Shown here piece after piece: positions 13,146 through 25,791 of a stretch of DNA of 64,000 nucleotides. Source of the DNA: Vicugna pacos (taxonomy: Eukaryota; Chordata; Mammalia; Artiodactyla; Camelidae); contig NC_132988.1 of the NCBI RefSeq assembly GCF_048564905.1, positions 68,318,001-68,382,000 of the forward strand, given 5' to 3'. Within the stretch, counting starts at the first letter, position 1. Every line of letters starts with the position of its first letter. The notes below the pieces were generated by a model that saw nothing but the letters and a program-made list of their open reading frames with translations, did no database searches and was not told where the DNA came from. A program made the position numbers and the translations under genes.

Positions 13146-13480
13146 CGATGCCAATGCGGTACATGTGGCAGTGTAGCAAGAAAGACAAGCTACATTATGC
13201 TGCAGTAGCAAACAACCCTCAAACCTCAGTGGCTTTCAGCTACAAGATTTATGTCTCCCTTACACTACACATTCTCTGTAGGTCAGTTTAAGTTCGGCTC
13301 CGTATTGCTCTCACTCGGGAACTCAGATTGAAGGAACACATGTTGGTGAAAAAGCTACCATCTAGAACATTGCCAGTGGCCACAGCAGAAAGAGAGAGTG
13401 GTGAATTATCTGAAAGCTTCCAGCCAGAATGACACATGCTATTTCTCACTTATATTTAATCAGCCAGAGTCAGTCACTAA
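13145..13480. repeat. Ancient interspersed repeat, family not assigned
   Basis: Contains GCTGCAGTAGCAAACAACCC, CTCAGTGGCTTTCAGC and TCTCTGTAGGTCAGTTTAAG, phrases I know from a common old mammalian repeat, but I cannot name the family with certainty. Confidence 0.35.
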
Positions 13481-13589
13481 ATTCAAGGGCTGGAAAGTAG
13501 AACTTTACATATGACCAGGAGGAGGAATGGAAATATTTGGTAGACACTACTAACAGCTAGCATGTGTATCCTTTGCTTCATGGATAGAT

Positions 13590-14065
13590 GCCAGCTACAA
13601 ACAGGATAAAACCTAAGCACATTTGTTTGTCTTAGATAACCCTGTATGATGTGGCCTCTGACCACCTGCCATGAACATCCCATCAATTTCCCACAGGAAT
13701 TCATATTCCAGTATTTCAAGCCAATAATTATGTCCCCAAAGTATCAAGCTATGTCATGCCCCATGCATTTGCACATATTGTACACTTTGCTTGGAATTTT
13801 TCATTCCACCTACATCTGCCTGGTGAATTTCTTCTCTTCGTTCAGGGCCCAGCTTAGGGTTTTCCTGCCCTGTAAAGTTTTATCAGCCCACTCCATCCGT
13901 GTTCCACGTGTGCCATGGACTCACCTCTATTCTGTCCTCAGCAAACAACGTCACACCCATTTGTTCATATGCAACCCTCATCCATTAGACCATAAGTGCT
14001 CCGGTGCAATGTCTCTGGATTATTGCTAGTGCTCGGTAAATAATGTTTGGATGAGGGAATGAAGT
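13590..14065 (-). mobile_element. L2 LINE 3' half, antisense
   Basis: Reverse L2 landmarks in order: TGATGTGGCCTCTGACCACC, CATGCATTTGCACATATTG, CTTGGAATTTTTCATTCC, TCAGGGCCCAGCTTAGG, then GTGCTCGGTAAATAATGTTT at the 3' end. The open frame across it is a chance by-product. Confidence 0.75.
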
Positions 14066-14404
14066 CATCTGCATTTGACAGAGGATACCATCATTTAGCA
14101 AAAAGGATCCATCATGAGTATTAAATGGTCATCAATAAACCAGGGAAGATTTGGGGGAAAAAAATGTAGGACAGCAGGAGATAGGCATATGAGAAGTAGC
14201 TGTTTATTCTTTACTGTTAAAACAAACGTTTTTTCTAGGTAGCCTTTTTGTTTTTTTTTCAATGCAACCTGGTGATTTTAAATTGGAATGGAGAGCCACA
14301 CATACATGGATCAGTTTGTGAGCCTTTTTCAAACGATCATTATCTCCTAGAGACTTGCCCTTGGAGAATCAGATGTTTCAAATTTCCCCTAAAGTGATTT
14401 ATTA

Positions 14405-14585
14405 AGAATTATGACTATGGTGAGCAATGAATTTTCTCATCTAGTCACATTTACTTTCTGTCGACACCCTGGAGGTAAGTATGTAATTTGTCCTATTTTA
14501 CAGAGAAGGGAACAGGTTCTGAGAAGTTAGTCAACTTGCCCAAAATGACACAGGTGGTAAATGCATGAAATGAGATTCAGGTTAT
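14405..14585 (-). mobile_element. MIR fragment, antisense
   Basis: TTTTACAGAGAAGGGAACAGG, GTCAACTTGCCCAAAATGAC and ACAGGTGGTAAATGC match the reverse MIR core. Confidence 0.7.
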
Positions 14586-14599
14586 TAATGATGCCATTT

Positions 14600-16110
14600 G
14601 TGCAATAAATGTAGTAGATGTTGTGAATAAATTTATTATTTTCCTGCATTTATGATGTTCTAATAAGTCACCCCAACCTTTATAGTGTTAAAGGGTTTTC
14701 CCTTCACAATGTTTTCAATTTAACGAACACTGATGAGTTATAAACTTCAGTTTTTATCACTTTTACAAGTGAGAGTTTGGGACTCACAAATTTTGCTGAA
14801 ATTGTACTTTATAAGCAGCTGCTGTTTTTGCCAAAAATCTAGGGCCTGTGTTGGGCCCGGTGCTACATGGTAATTACAGATGTGGAAATCTTATGACCAT
14901 CATACCTACCCCAACTGGCATATGTCATTGGGTAGAATATGTTCTTGAATTCTTTGGTACTTTTGACAAAGGAAAAAAGCAGTGCATTTGTTTTCTAGGA
15001 ACTTCTCCTACCAAGAATTTCCTAATATCACAGTGGAACTGCCAGAGATTTCTTAAATGCACACAATTAGCCCCAGGCCAGGTCTCCACAGTTTTTCATT
15101 TCTGGACTCATATTATATTCATCTGTGCCAAAAGAGTATTTATCTGAAGGCACATCTAAATCTTAATCAGTTCTCTGAAGTACCTATAAAATATAGAACC
15201 AGGAACTTCTTTCTAAACTTCTGACATGAAGAAATTCTATATTCCCTTACAGAATTTTATTTTCAAAATTCTACTTAGAACAAAGATTTTACTTGTTTAT
15301 CCTAGCTTTCAGTAATTTCCTAGGCTTAGAAACTATGTGAAGGCCCCAGGCAAATGCAAATTGCTTGTTTCAACAAGAAAACCAATGAGCCTGCTTTCCT
15401 ACCGGGGCAAACAGTGAACATGACTGCTTAGTGAGTCTTCCCTCCCAGGGAAATCAGGATGAGTGATGACTGCAGAACGAGTGCCCAAGTAATTAGCCCT
15501 ACTGTCCTGGCAGCCAAACAGGCCGCGCCGCCTCGAAATCATTTCCCACTAATTGTTCCATTCACGCTGGGTTTTAGGAGAGTCATTTCAACCCAACCTA
15601 ACACTTATTCAAAGTCCAGGCTTAGACAGAGAACCCATCCTCAGACATTTGCAAACCGTTACGTAATGCTTCTTCATGGACTACTTTAGTCTCCTTCATG
15701 GAGATTAGCTGCCAATTTTGTGAATGTTTCTTGGTAATACTTTTTCATCCATTCCTACCTTCAGGGTTAGAATTTATTTTGTAGCATTTTCAGTTAATTT
15801 ATCTCCAAGATGCTATTTTTTAACCTTTGCCTGGTAAATGACAGCATAAAAAGTGGTATTTTCCATAATAATGTAAAGTAGGCATCACAGCAGAAAAGAA
15901 CATATTAACAATAAATTATCAATGTTAGATTTTGTCAACTCTTACGTATGGGTGGATGTTCAAGAGAATACAGAAGAAGAAAAACACTAGGTTCATAGCC
16001 ATCAGACCCATGACAAAACAGTATTCAATTCACTAAGTGAGTCTTTTAAAATGTGTACATGTATGAAACTGCAAACATTAAGGTTATGGATTAAGTGCTT
16101 AATACATTAT
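14600..16110. other. Gene-free stretch, nothing recognised
   Basis: Unique AT-rich sequence. Open frames at 14848-15147 and 15459-15689 lack splice context or family similarity and were not called. Confidence 0.45.
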
Positions 16111-16119
16111 GTGCTTTAG

Positions 16120-16375
16120 TGTGGTCTGGTTGTCATGAAGAGTATTTTGAAGCTGCATAGCTCTCAGTTCAGATCTCGGCCCTGGAACTCACTAATCATA
16201 TACCCTCAGGACGACTTCAGAATCTCAGTGAGCAATATTTTATCTACCTATAAAATGAGAATATCAATATTTATAGCTCAAGGTTGTAGGATGATTAATA
16301 CAGTTGGGTTGGTATGTGTAAATAAAGCACTTAGTATAATACCTTGCACAATCTACATGTTATTAAGCAAGATTG
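16120..16375 (+). mobile_element. MIR, sense
   Basis: CTCTCAGTTCAGATCTCGGCCCT ... ATCTACCTATAAAATGAGAAT ... GTAGGATGATTAATACAG ... AAAGCACTTAGTATAATACC follows the MIR consensus order. Confidence 0.65.
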
Positions 16376-17239
16376 TTATTCTAATTAACATCATCATTCA
16401 GAAACAGTGCTGAATGTGATGCTTTATAAAAGTTTGCAAGTAAATGTTTGCATGTATATTATACATTTATTTATGGAAAAAGAGAGAATACAAGAGGAGG
16501 AAAATGCTCTGGAAGGTAATAGCACATACGTTCAGAAATTTGATGGGGTATCCAACCCAGTCAAGAATTTAATTTCAGAAAGAAAGTAGAACTCTTTGTA
16601 AATATTATTACTAAAATATCCAGTTAAGCAAATAATTTATGAAAACACAATATTGGCATTTCCACAGAGTTTCTACATTTCTGAAAGCAGTCCTGATGAG
16701 GAAAGTTGTCTCTGGTTTTTTAGTTCTTGGCTTCTGCTGCCTTAAATATTTGTTTTTGCAGGTGGAAGAGCTTCTTGGAAAAGGAATAGAGAAAATCAAA
16801 CTTCTTTCAATGAAATGTGACCAGAACAATAAGCACTGTTATTAGGTGACCTTCATGGTTCGTAATCTCAGCTGAGGGCTCTTAAGCTGTGTATTGGAAC
16901 AATAACCTTGGATATATTTCTTCATGTCAGAATGAGCTTCTTAAGGGCTGCTGAAGCAGAAATAAGTTGTCTGCTTTAGTATCTCTGTGAACTAAGGCAA
17001 GTATCTAAAGATTCAGAAATTGAGAGATATTGATTATAACAGAATATATGTCAGGGATTATATTATTCAAGACATCTGGGGAGTCTTTAACAAACGGTGA
17101 GAAGGAAATTTTAATCAATAAGCTCATTATGTATGTTTAATGTATCTCAAAATCAAAAGTACATGGGAAAAAACTACCCAGAGTCTTCATCCTGGGCAAA
17201 CACATAAAGAATGCTTTAGAAATAAATATTTACTTTGGA

Positions 17240-17430
17240 AAAAGGCTTGGGTTCAATTCTGACTCTATTACTAATGAACTATGCCACCTTGGGCAAATTA
17301 CTTAATCTTTCTGGGTCTCAGTTTCCTTGTAATTATACTGATGATAATGATATTTTGCAGGTTCTTATCAGGATCAACTGAAAAAAATGTATTCAGAAAA
17401 CATAGCTGAGAACCTTCTATCTGGCACCAA
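17240..17430 (+). mobile_element. MIR, sense
   Basis: GGCTTGGGTTCAATTCTGAC, CACCTTGGGCAAATTACTTA and GGGTCTCAGTTTCCTTG are the MIR core landmarks. Confidence 0.8.
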
Positions 17431-18059
17431 ACAAACGTTAGTTTCACATATCTCTAAATACCTACATCCTCAGCACGAATGGGCACTTACATGAGATGCA
17501 TCATGTCAAATACTTCTGGCCAGGGCAACAAAGCTCTGGTATTTGGATGATTAAAACATTATCCATTATGCAAAGGCATAGCTGACTGTTACTGCCCCTC
17601 GAGATGCAATCTTTAATATTTAGGAATTTTAGAAGCTAGTTGGTAAACAGTTGGTAACTTGAAAAAGGCCTGGTGGGAGTACTTATACTACAGAAATTGG
17701 GAGAAACTAGAAATGAGGGATTTTTTGCTTTGCTTTTTGTTTTTTGTCAGAGATCTGGTTAACCAGCACACCACTGACTGAAAGAAAGGTTAGAATTTGA
17801 GAGAAAGAGGAATTGGTAGAACCAAGTGATCTTTGCTTAATGAAATGTTGAAATCAATATTTCAGAATTTTTTCAAACATATTTTTAATTAACAGAATGA
17901 TTGATAACATATAGCCTTAGTTTTGGTTCACGAACCTCCTCTACTCAAGTGCTCTGTGGGTCTTCTATTTCTAACATCACACTGGTTCTTTGTTTTTCAC
18001 TTTTGTTCTCTTGCACTAACTGCCAGTCTTTGTAATAAAAGGTCTTTCTGTGAATTATA

Positions 18060-18345
18060 CTTCATTCTTCCATTCATTCAACTGAAATTCTGTGTCAGAC
18101 TTATACCAGGCCCTAGGGATGTTCAAGGTTCCTATTGTCTAATGCTTAATGTAACTAACATTGGGTGCTTTTTATATAAACAGAGCATTAATGAACTCAA
18201 CAACCCTATGAGGTTATCCCCATCTTACAGAAAGCTAAGCTGAGCCTCAAAGAACATCTGCTTAAAATTCAAAGGCTTGCAGCTAGCAGAGTTAAAGCTA
18301 GGCAAAATGACTCCAGAATCCATGTTCTTAACCTCAATCCTTACA
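18060..18345 (-). mobile_element. MIR, antisense
   Basis: ACCAGGCCCTAGGGA, CAACAACCCTATGAGGTTAT, CCATCTTACAGAAAGC and CAGCTAGCAGAGTTAAAGC match reverse MIR with its flanking L2-like tail. Confidence 0.65.
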
Positions 18346-18349
18346 CAGC

Positions 18350-20170
18350 CCCTCTTTGAAATGGAGACAAGTTAAAAACTGGTAAAGAATGCAATAAACT
18401 GAGAGGTTTTGTTAAGAGTTTTGGGAAGTTAAATTTCTATAACCCTGTTTTATTCTGGTCCTAACTGGGTACTTCACAAATGCATGTAGTGCTAAGCTCT
18501 CTGCTGTATGCTTTGCAAAACTGCCAGGGGCTTCTTACCCTAGTGAAATCTCTGTTCCCTCTCTCTGAGACTTGGTCAAAAAGGCTTTGCAATGATGTAG
18601 TGGGAGGCAAGTTTTATCAAACATTCTATGAGAAGAGAATAACCAGCAATAATTTTCCAACATGGACTCTACATGTAGGGCCTTAGGGTTTTCTTGTTTA
18701 GTCATTTTATGACCTATTATAGAACATAATATTGGTTCTTATTCAATATACATCAAATTGTTAAAATATATAATAGTAGCAAGTCTAATGAGAAGTCTAG
18801 TTTTGGATATAAGACTATGGCCTAAGGCACAAAAATAGCATTCACAATTCAACACACGATAAACGAGATGTGTTCCCAAGACTAGTGAGTTAGAGGCTAT
18901 TTCTCAGAAGTAATCTGCTCTCTGCAGTGATTCAGAGCTGGCTCACTGATGAGAAATAATTAACACTTAATGAACTAGGGTCAGTTCTTTAAAACATGTC
19001 ACCCAGAGGTAATACTTTCATGACTAAAGCCTTGGTAGCTGTCTCAGGTTGAGATCCCCAGGAAGCAGACTGAGGTGGAAACTAACGTGTAGGAAATTTA
19101 TGAGGGGACCTTGGCATTAACGCCCATGGAATGGAGGGGAAGGAAGCAGGAAGAGGCCAAAGGAGACAGAAGTCAGCCGGCTGTGTCTCAACCCCACAGG
19201 GGATTCTGGAGCTAGGACGGCCTTTAGCAGATTGGTTAGATGCTGTTTGCCAGCCTGGGAAGGGACAATACCCCTGAGGGAGGGAGGGGGGCTTCACTGC
19301 CAACAGCTGGGGTGAAAAGTCCTTTGTTCCCGAATGGGGCTCTGGCTGGAGTATTGCAGCATCCACTGCATAGACTAATGCAAAATTCTGGGGAAAAAAG
19401 TTAGAAACTGAAGGTGACTTTTTTCCCATTTTTCAGAGGACAGGATAGTGTGAATATGAGTGACCAACTGACCAACACCAGTAACCTGGAAAGAATTATT
19501 CCCAAAGTGAAGCAGGATGACAAACTAGGTTCTAGCAGTATTTTTACTCAAATCTGTCTACATAATCTGAACACGTTACATTGAGTGACTTCCAGCACAC
19601 AGTTCCCATTCATAGCATGAATTTTCATACACTTCAGACTGATTTTTTTTTCCTATTTCTGATCCTTCTGTCTGCCAATCTAGCTCCCATTTCAGTCCTT
19701 GACTCCATAATCAGACTTGATACTTAGCCTTATTTTCCAAACCACAAAAAAATAAGTTCCCCTTTCATTGTCCAAACAGCAAGCCGAAAAAAATGTAGAC
19801 ATTTCTAAAACTTCCAAGATGTGGATTAAGGCATTATAAACAGAGAAACACATAATTGCAAAAGACCGCTCCTTTCTACCAAATTCTTCATGTTAGTAAG
19901 TTCACCAGAAATGAGGTCACAGAGACTTAAACCAAGCTAGATGTATACTTTTTTGTTTGGAATACAGAAGACATTGCATTAACAATTTTATTGTATCATA
20001 ATACTCCTATACAACAGAATGAGTTTCTAGAAATAAGCATAATTGTAGCAAACAATATAATGCTATCAAGCACTTCAATTACTTTTAATATTTGTTAGTG
20101 CTGTGGGAAACATTGAATCTCACTATGTAAAAGTTGTCCTTGGAATTTCTGAGTCAGAACAATCATCATG
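18350..20170. other. Gene-free stretch with a GC-richer segment at 19030-19440
   Basis: No exon seen. The 19.03-19.44 kb segment (CCAGGAAGCAGACTGAGGTGG start) is purine-rich and looks like an unassigned old repeat. The open frames across it have no family resemblance. Confidence 0.4.
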
Positions 20171-20174
20171 CAGT

Positions 20175-20705
20175 TGTTCAACAAATATCTGAATACCTGT
20201 TATGGGTCAGACACCCTTCCAGGGACTGAGGATGAAGTGAACAAAACAGTTTCTGCTCTAATGAAGCTATATTCTAGTGATGGAAGGTCACTATAAAACA
20301 AATGTTTATGAATAACACTAAAAAGAATAAATAACTAAAGAATAAAACAAATAGATCAGTTAGGAGACAGGGACACCTGCTTTGCAGAGAATTTCAATAG
20401 GGTGATATGACATGAGTTGCTGCTCCAGACCGGGTAATGGTCTGGGAACACCCTTTTGAGGGTGAGTCTTAAAATGAACAATGAGAAGGGGTCAGCCCGT
20501 TAGTGACCATAGAGAGCTCATTCCAGGAACAGGGAACAGATACAAAGGCCTCAGGGCAGGAATCAATTCAACATGTTCAATATTCAGAAAGAAAGCTGGC
20601 ATGGCTGGAGCTTGGTGAACAAGGACCAGAGTGAGAAACAGCGAAGTGAGAGAACAAAACAAGGGTCAGATCATTGAGGGCTTGATAGGTGGAAGGAAAG
20701 AAGAA
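20175..20705 (+). mobile_element. L2 LINE 3' half, sense
   Basis: Runs TGTTCAACAAATATCTGAAT, GACTGAGGATGAAGTGAAC, ATGAAGCTATATTCTAGTG, CATTCCAGGAACAGGGAAC, AAAGGCCTCAGGGCAGGAA, GGCATGGCTGGAGCTTGG and GGTCAGATCATTGAGGGCTT, the L2 3' consensus order. Confidence 0.8.
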
Positions 20706-20719
20706 CTGGAGTGGGAGGT

Positions 20720-22245
20720 AAATGAAGAAAAAGAGTAACTGGATGGAAGAAGGCAAGCAGAAAAGAGAAGGAAGACAAGGTCGCAAATATTTTGAGCGAT
20801 GAAACATCACTGCTATCAGAAAGCATACAATCTTGAGAAGGAGGTAAAGTTTTATTGTAAAGGAATGGAAAACAAGACAATCTGCAGAATTCTGGGGGAG
20901 AACTAAGGCAGACGGGCCGGGGCTACTAGGCTCCCTTGATGGGACACTCAGAAGAGTGAATGACCACAGCAGGGGCTTGGCGAGATGTCTGAGGAGAAAG
21001 CAAGCAGTCAGGCAAAGACACTAAGCTTAAATCAAGCTCCTAGAACTCTAAGATTTTAATTAAAATAGATGTGTTCATTTCTGGAAAGTTATAGGACAGA
21101 AACCAGATTGGGGCCAAACTCTGACTGCAGTTCCAAAAAGTAGAAAGATACGGGGATGTGTATTCACAAAGAGCCAGAACACATATAAATACTACAGAGG
21201 TTCAGTAGAAAAAGGAACCATTTCAAGTCAGGGGACAAAGGAGTGGCTTTCAGAGGTGGGTGTGGTCTTGCCCAGACCTCGCCAGGCTGCACTGGAGAAG
21301 GCAAGCTCCCCTTGCCACCCCTGCGGCCCGCACTGAAGGGAGTCACAGGGAGTCACAGGCGGGCGCCGTCCTGCAGCCCAAGCCCAGCTGTGTGCTGGGT
21401 CCTCAATTACTCTGAAACTTATGTGACGTCTTTCTGAGCAAAAACCTTTCTGAAAAGTGATTTCCATTTTCATTAAAAATATCTGTATTGTCACCTTGTT
21501 TTCATTTCCGTTGATTGTTATGCACTGTTCCTTGCTTGTGTTGAACAAAAGTACCCGAGCTTGTGGATCTTTTAATTACTTGTGACTCACGTACGCTGTG
21601 GCAGTAAGGTATCCGTTTGTACACTTACCCTCATCAAATATGCAAAGATATATATTGGGGGGGGAGGAATCAGGTTTATTTACTTATTTAATGGAAACTT
21701 ATTTATTTCCCTTTGGGGAAAGGAAGAATTATATATTACTTTATTTTTCTCACTACCTCTATTCCTGAACAAACTACTCCTGGAAATTATACTTTATAGT
21801 CATAATTCACATGCACATACCTACAAATCTTAAATATTATAAAATTAGACTCATTTAATTAAGCCAGAGCCATAGTGGACATGTGATAACTAATATCCAG
21901 TAATATACACTATTAAACAGAAGGGGGCACTTTAGCAAGTCTCATAGAAGTTAAAAGTAAACACTCTGTAGCAGAAGAGGTTTGATTAAGAGCTTGCTTA
22001 TTCTCTGTATTTACTACACAGGCTACTCATGAAGTAATTGTTGGAGTCACAAAACCTATTACCTTCACTGAGATGAGATGCATTGTTCAAACTCAACAAT
22101 ATATTAAAATATTCACTTTCATCATTTATTATTTTTATCTGTTAATTATCCTTGGAATTGTGCTAGTCTCTCTTCTCTGGTTAGGCAGCTTGGTGCTTTA
22201 GACAGGCTACTTGATTAAGAACCAATAATAATAATAAAATAAATT
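20720..22245. other. Gene-free stretch with a small GC-rich patch
   Basis: Contains a short GC-rich patch (about 21240-21400) with two tandem GGGAGTCACA units at 21338-21357. The open frames on either strand here look like base-composition by-products. No CpG-island-scale feature. Confidence 0.45.
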
Positions 22246-22252
22246 TGGTTGA

Positions 22253-22400
22253 GGGAGGTTATAGCTCAGTGGTAAAGTGCCTGCTTAGCATGCACAAGGT
22301 CCTGGGTTCAATCCCTAGTACCTCCATTAAAAAAAAAAAAACTACATAAATGAGTAAATAAATAAATAAACACAATTACCCCTCCAAAAAAGAAAAAACA
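22253..22400 (+). mobile_element. Camelid tRNA-Ala-derived SINE
   Basis: The head (22253-22326) is tRNA-Ala-like, with an A box (TAGCTCAGTGGTAAAGTG) and a B box (GGTCCTGGGTTCAATCCC), the intact AGCATGC anticodon arm and a CCTCCA end. It is followed by poly(A) and the camelid-type tail AAATAAATAAATAAAC then ATTACCCCTCC. No protein is encoded. It is not a functional tRNA gene, because the acceptor stem is mismatched and the SINE tail follows. Confidence 0.88.
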
Positions 22401-22439
22401 ATTTTTTAACTAAAAAATAAAATTAAAAAAATAATCAAA

Positions 22440-25400
22440 ATACATGCATACTAGCCACAATTCTGGCGATCTTTTGACAGTGGTGAAAAAAAGTCATTTC
22501 TATGAAGTCAGAAACCATGTCTGTTTTACTAACACTAATTTCTCAGTGTCCACCAAGGACATGGACTATAGATGGTGCACAGTAAGTATCTGTTGTATGA
22601 ATAATTGAATGGATGAGGTCACCAACCTTCTGTGACCTCAGGTTTCTCACTGAAACGTGGCAGTGATATATGCATCCTGCCTACCTTGGTACGTAATTAG
22701 AAGTTCCTGGGAAAGTATAATTCACAAGCAAGCAATTTATTTTTATTATAAACAGTGTGAAAATTCAAAGTCAGCTCTCTTGGTGTACAGAATCTACTTC
22801 ACAATGGTTCTCTGTGAGCCTCCTAATCAATTTTCAGGTTAGCTGAACAAAAAGCAAGCAGAGGTAACATTTTGCAAGGACTAAGTTATAAGCCATTCTT
22901 GTTGCTGCTTCATTATTTATATTACTGGAACAGAGCAAAGACATGGATAATTTCAAGGGTACATAATCCAACAGTTATATGTACTTGGCATTGATATCTG
23001 TTTTGTGCTTTTATTTGAATAAAGGGGTGTCTGGTGTCATGGTAATTGAACTAAAACAAAATAACAAAGCCAATGACAATATCTGGTTCAGAATTTTCTC
23101 ATCTTTAAGATTCCTCTGCTTAATGTCCCAGCACCTTAATCCATGCAGGCTGACATTGCTCAGTCACCTTTTTTTTCTCCCCTGAATGAAGGAATCCATT
23201 TATTTAACAAACGTCAGTGGACTATCTACTGGGTGACTGACATGGGATAGAAAAATAAGTTCAACACAGTTGAGACACAGACAATATTCACACTATGATG
23301 TGAAAAGACTTAAACTAGAGCCCCTTGCTATGCTCCTTTCTACTCAGAGATACCTTGGCCTCCAGTGACACAGGGAATTGGATGCTATCAGATAGAAAAG
23401 GGTAGCCTACTTTTTTTTTCCACTTCAGTTCCAATTGCTCTTCTTAAGAATATTTAAGAAATGGAAAATAAAAGCAAAAAGGAAACAAGGATGGAAATCT
23501 CCTTCGAACTGCCTTCAGATTTGAGGAATGCAGCTAGGTGAAACGGTTCATTTTCAGAGTAATTTCCACATCGACTCTATTTGAGCTCTGTAGTACAGAT
23601 CTTAACGTTTTCAGTGGTTGGCCGTGACAACTTTCTGGCTCACTCAGGGGGTTAGTTGTCTAAGACCCTGGACAATGCAATAAGAAATCTCAGAAGACTG
23701 AGAGCTTATGATGTACTAAACCTAATTTGACAATATTTAGACTAAAACAAGGTCAATCCTTGTATATACAGCATCAGGCAATTCTGAGCCATCTACCTAG
23801 TTCACCCACTCAACTAACCTACTGGATTTTCCAGGCAATAACTGGTTAGATTAACCACCTAGCTCTAGTAAAATCTGCATCAACATCTGGGGTGATCTAC
23901 TTTACGAATCTAGAGAGACAACTCTTCTAAATCTTGGGAAGGTACCTTTCTAACAGATATATCGTCCTCATGGTAGCTTCTCTGCTGTAGTAAAGAGAAG
24001 GGTCTTGTTATCTTAACTACTTTTTTGTTTCTGTGGTTTTTTTGACCAGATAACAAATGGTATAATCACTTCAGTATTGATGAGCCATGCAAATTCTAAG
24101 CGTCTCATTCTACTAAAAAAGACAAATTCATCAAAAGGCAGTAACTTTGCTTTCCTGCGTGATAAAGCCACCATTACTTATTCAAGATTAATTAGCCAAA
24201 GGACTCTTCACAGTGGGAATTCAGCGCTAATACCTTGTCACAACAGTTGTGATTAGACATTTATTAGAGTGGGGTCAATGCTAATAACAAAGGAAAACAG
24301 GACAAACACAAAACTGACTTGATGAAGAGAATTTAAATAACAATGACGTGCAGATAGTAACACCGACTTGTATTTTGAATGCCAAAATCATATTTTAGCA
24401 AAAGAGGATTTTTTAAAACATGAAACATTCACTCTCCATCATCTTTAAAATCCGGCCCATCATGCTTCATATTTGTTGAATTATTTTTTTCAAGCCACAT
24501 AATCACATGGAGACATACATGTCAAAGACATATAGAAATTTAACAACTTTTTAGAATTTTATTCTACAGGAAGAAGGTGATATATCGGTGTTTTTAGGGT
24601 TGAATCTAAATGAAATCAGTTCATATTTACTCAGTCCAGCATGGAAGAACTAAAGAATCTTTACTGCCCCTAACTAGGTTTTGAATTTTTATCTTTTAGA
24701 CATGCCTTATGTCTAATAATTTTGTGTTTTGATCTTGAAGTAAAAATAATCACCCATTAATATTTGAATAAAGTCTTTTAAAGTTACTCTATTAGGGTAT
24801 CAATTTTAAGGATGGTAAAAGAAGGAGTAGAGCAAAATTATTCTAGAGGAGTTAGTCATAACCAAAGCAGAAGCCAGGAGTGACCACAGGGAAACGATCC
24901 TCAGAGGGTAATTTAACGACATTACTGAAATTGTGGGAATCCATATACCACCTAGATGATTAGGAAAGGGGTTGTTAGCTAAGCCATTGTCTGAAACCCA
25001 CTGAATCACTGGTCCCTTTGAAAAATGATTGGTTCTCCTTTTCTAAAGATGGGGTTTTAAAATCTAAGACAAGCTCCAAACAGCAGAGCTGAAAGACAAA
25101 AAGGACACAGACCTCGAATGAGTCTAGATTTCTCTTCAAAGGTAAAGGAGGGAGGTAAGATACCAAATCTTTGCTTTCATAATTTTAAGAACACAAGTCA
25201 GTCAACTCCGCAGGATAAACTACCCAAGGTCACCCTCAATGCTTGTGTAGGTCACTGATTTGAACTAAGCCAGGCATTTTCACATCTGGAGGACAAGAGA
25301 TGACATAATCCTATGAGTTGCACTATAAATAAATATTACAGCTTAATTTTATAACCTCTTTCCCTGAACTAGTAAAATATTGATTCAGTTGCTTAGTTTT

Positions 25401-25700
25401 AATATGTTTTAATGTTATTAGACTTTTAACTAGAAACTGTGTGGTACTGAACTGCTATTGTCAGATCTTTACTGTAGTTTTTTTACTACTACATTAAATA
25501 GACATTAAAATTGCTTTTATAATAAGGATCTAGTTCATTGATCCCAGTCATGGGCTTCCCATGGGCCAAAGGACCCACTCCCTTCAGTGTAGAACAAACA
25601 GCACAGGGGATGAGACCATCTTGTTCATAAGTTCATTTAACTACATCACGTGCCACCAAATGAGTCATTTGGGCAAGCTGAAAGGACAAGCAAACAACTC
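22440..25700. other. ODAM upstream region, no gene seen
   Basis: AT-rich unique sequence with only an antisense L2 3' scrap near 22.50-22.62 kb (AAACCATGTCTGTTTTACT ... GTGCACAGTAAGTATCTGTTG). No exon of PRR27, which lies upstream of ODAM in human, was recognised. Confidence 0.5.
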
Positions 25701-25707
25701 TGGTTTT

Positions 25708-25791
25708 TATAAACAGCTGCTCTGAGAAAAAGAATGAGTGATATTTATTTATATTTATAAATGTGCCTTTTTTATTTTAAAATCCTAGTAT
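25708..25791 (+). promoter_or_regulatory. ODAM: ODAM core promoter and probable non-coding exon 1
   Basis: A TATAAA box at 25708-25713 lies about 220 bases before the ODAM start codon. Transcription would begin near 25738. A strong donor (GTAAGT) at 25792 would close a non-coding exon of about 55 bases, joining the acceptor at 25914-25915 just before the ATG-bearing exon. TATA box, short UTR exon, then signal-peptide exon is the usual SCPP pattern. The implied first intron is only 124 bases, so a start further upstream cannot be excluded. Confidence 0.55.

Noticed and set aside
13646-14029. 127-residue open frame
   Set aside because: Coincides with an antisense L2 3' half; no host protein similarity.
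21164-21548. Overlapping open frames on both strands in a GC-rich patch
   Set aside because: The patch is short, lacks CpG-island scale, and frames in several registers open together, which points to base composition rather than coding.
22253-22326. Possible tRNA-Ala gene
   Set aside because: The A and B boxes are good, but the acceptor stem is mismatched and it is followed by a SINE tail, so it is a tRNA-derived SINE head. The same holds at 54016.
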